Assembly: GCA_947483545.1 (NCBI GenBank)
Contig: CANKNP010000272.1
Span: forward strand, 1 to 7,394
Direction of reading: 5' to 3'
Source: Deltaproteobacteria bacterium
GTDB taxonomy: Bacteria > Myxococcota > UBA796 > SXON01
DNA: 7,394 nucleotides
Shown: piece after piece, positions 6,725-7,394 of the stretch
Numbering within the stretch: position 1 is the first letter of the stretch
Layout of the letters: each line of letters opens with the position of its first letter
Notes under the pieces: generated by a model
Seen by the model: only the letters and a program-made list of their open reading frames with translations
What the model was told of the DNA's origin: nothing
Database searches by the model: none
Position numbers and translations under genes: made by a program

Positions 6725-6747
6725 AAAGTATATAGTGTTTTCAACAT
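6725..6747. promoter_or_regulatory. Compact divergent promoter between the TPR and crotonase genes
   Basis: This is an AT-rich island in otherwise GC-rich DNA. On the plus strand TATAGT (6731-6736) matches the -10 consensus at five of six bases. On the minus strand TATACT (complement of 6727-6732) also matches five of six, overlapping it by two bases. Transcripts would start near 6743 (plus) and 6720 (minus), two or three bases before ATG 6746 and TTG 6718. No good -35 was found for either direction. The two genes therefore probably share one melting region and compete for polymerase. This is inferred from sequence only. Confidence 0.5.
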
Positions 6748-7394
6748 GCCCATCCCCACCCTCCGCTCGCTCCGGCTCGCCCACCACGCCGACACGGGCA
6801 CCGCCACCCTCGATTTTCACCACGGCAAAGCCAACGAGATGGGCACTCCGGAGCTCCAGGACCTGGAGCAGCTCTGCGACTGGCTCGGCACCGGCGCTGT
6901 TCGCACGCTCATCAGCAGCTCTCGTCGCGTGTCTGCCCGAGGCACGCCGATCTTCATCTCCGGCGCCAACGTCACGGAGCGCACGGACTGGCCCCCGGAG
7001 CGCATCAAGGCCCACGTCCGGTGGCAACGAAGTGTACTCGCGCGCCTGCGGGCCGCACCGGTCTTCCACATCGCGATCATCGACGGGATCGCGCTGGGCT
7101 GGGGCACCGAGTTCACGCTGACCTGCGACTACCGACTCGCCGGCCCCAACGCCCGCTTCGGCCTTCCGGAGACGGGTCTCGGGATCCTCCCCGGGGCGGG
7201 CGGATCGTCCGAGCTCGCGGTCCGGGTCGGCGTCCACCATGCGCTTCGGCTCGGCATGACGGGGGAGCAGATCGGCCCGGATGAAGCGGTGCGCATCGGC
7301 CTCGCCGACGAACGCTGCGACAGCGTGGACGCGGGGATGCTCCGCGCGGCGGCGCTGGGAGCGCTGGTCCATCGCCGCTCCCCGACCTCCGTCG
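6746..7394 (+). CDS. Enoyl-CoA hydratase/isomerase (crotonase) family protein, 3' end beyond window
   Basis: 216 codons are visible of a family usually about 250-300 residues long. The crotonase fold is clear. The first oxyanion-hole loop is FISGANVTE (70-78), matching the usual (F/S)xGAD(I/L)KE with N for D at 75. The second is IDGIALGWGTE (112-122), followed by CDYRLAG (127-133), ARFGLPETGLG (136-146) and LPGAGG (148-153). E122 and E142 align with the two catalytic glutamates of rat enoyl-CoA hydratase (E144, E164), so hydratase activity on a CoA thioester is plausible; the substrate is not known. W119 replaces the usual middle Gly/Ala of the GGG turn. ATG 6746 gives the normal short lead-in before the first strand; no Shine-Dalgarno precedes it and the predicted transcript start is two or three bases away, so it may be leaderless. 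It is divergent from the TPR gene. Confidence 0.93.
   Translation, partial: MPIPTLRSLRLAHHADTGTATLDFHHGKANEMGTPELQDLEQLCDWLGTGAVRTLISSSRRVSARGTPIFISGANVTERTDWPPERIKAHVRWQRSVLARLRAAPVFHIAIIDGIALGWGTEFTLTCDYRLAGPNARFGLPETGLGILPGAGGSSELAVRVGVHHALRLGMTGEQIGPDEAVRIGLADERCDSVDAGMLRAAALGALVHRRSPTSV

Noticed and set aside
6719..7372. N-terminal extension of the TPR protein to an ATG at 7372
   Set aside because: It would lie antisense to the well-supported crotonase gene and cross the AT-rich promoter gap; the added residues are Arg/Asp-rich and non-repetitive.

Overview
The window is GC-rich throughout. Its mix of genes suggests a Myxococcota (former Deltaproteobacteria) relative: an aspartate-rich MopE-like lipoprotein, two further short lipoproteins, a large tetratricopeptide membrane protein and a leaderless-looking crotonase. 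The phylum is an inference from gene style only; no marker gene is present.

Layout from left to right. (1) Positions 1-620, minus strand: 5' part of a secreted lipoprotein with calcium/metal-binding aspartate repeats, cut by the left window edge. (2) Positions 747-899, minus strand: a complete stable-RNA unit, with a sigma70-type promoter, tRNA-Gly(GCC) with encoded CCA, and a strong hairpin terminator. (3) Positions 934-1065: a non-coding stretch rich in secondary structure, including a perfect three-way-junction element at 958-1033 and a G/C-run hairpin directly after the next gene's stop. (4) Positions 1066-2493, minus strand: a multi-pass GT-C-type glycosyltransferase resembling arabinofuranosyltransferases. 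(5) Positions 2720-6718, minus strand: a compact cluster read right to left. It holds a 923-residue TPR protein with one central membrane segment, a lipoprotein whose ATG overlaps the TPR stop (ATGA), and a second lipoprotein 43 bases further on. (6) Position 6746 to the right edge, plus strand: an enoyl-CoA hydratase/isomerase family gene, cut by the window edge.

The TPR gene and the crotonase gene diverge from a 27-base AT-rich gap. It carries overlapping -10-like hexamers on both strands, and both genes appear to start within about three bases of the predicted transcript start.

The TPR-lipoprotein-lipoprotein cluster looks like one envelope-associated unit: a membrane-anchored scaffold with repeat domains on both sides of the membrane plus two lipid-anchored partners. 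Its function is not known from sequence. The glycosyltransferase may be its own unit, since 226 bases and an imperfect hairpin separate it from the second lipoprotein. No mobile element, CRISPR array, integrase or phage gene was seen. The most unusual items are the three-way-junction element, the tRNA with C at the normally invariant position 55, and the symmetric divergent promoter.
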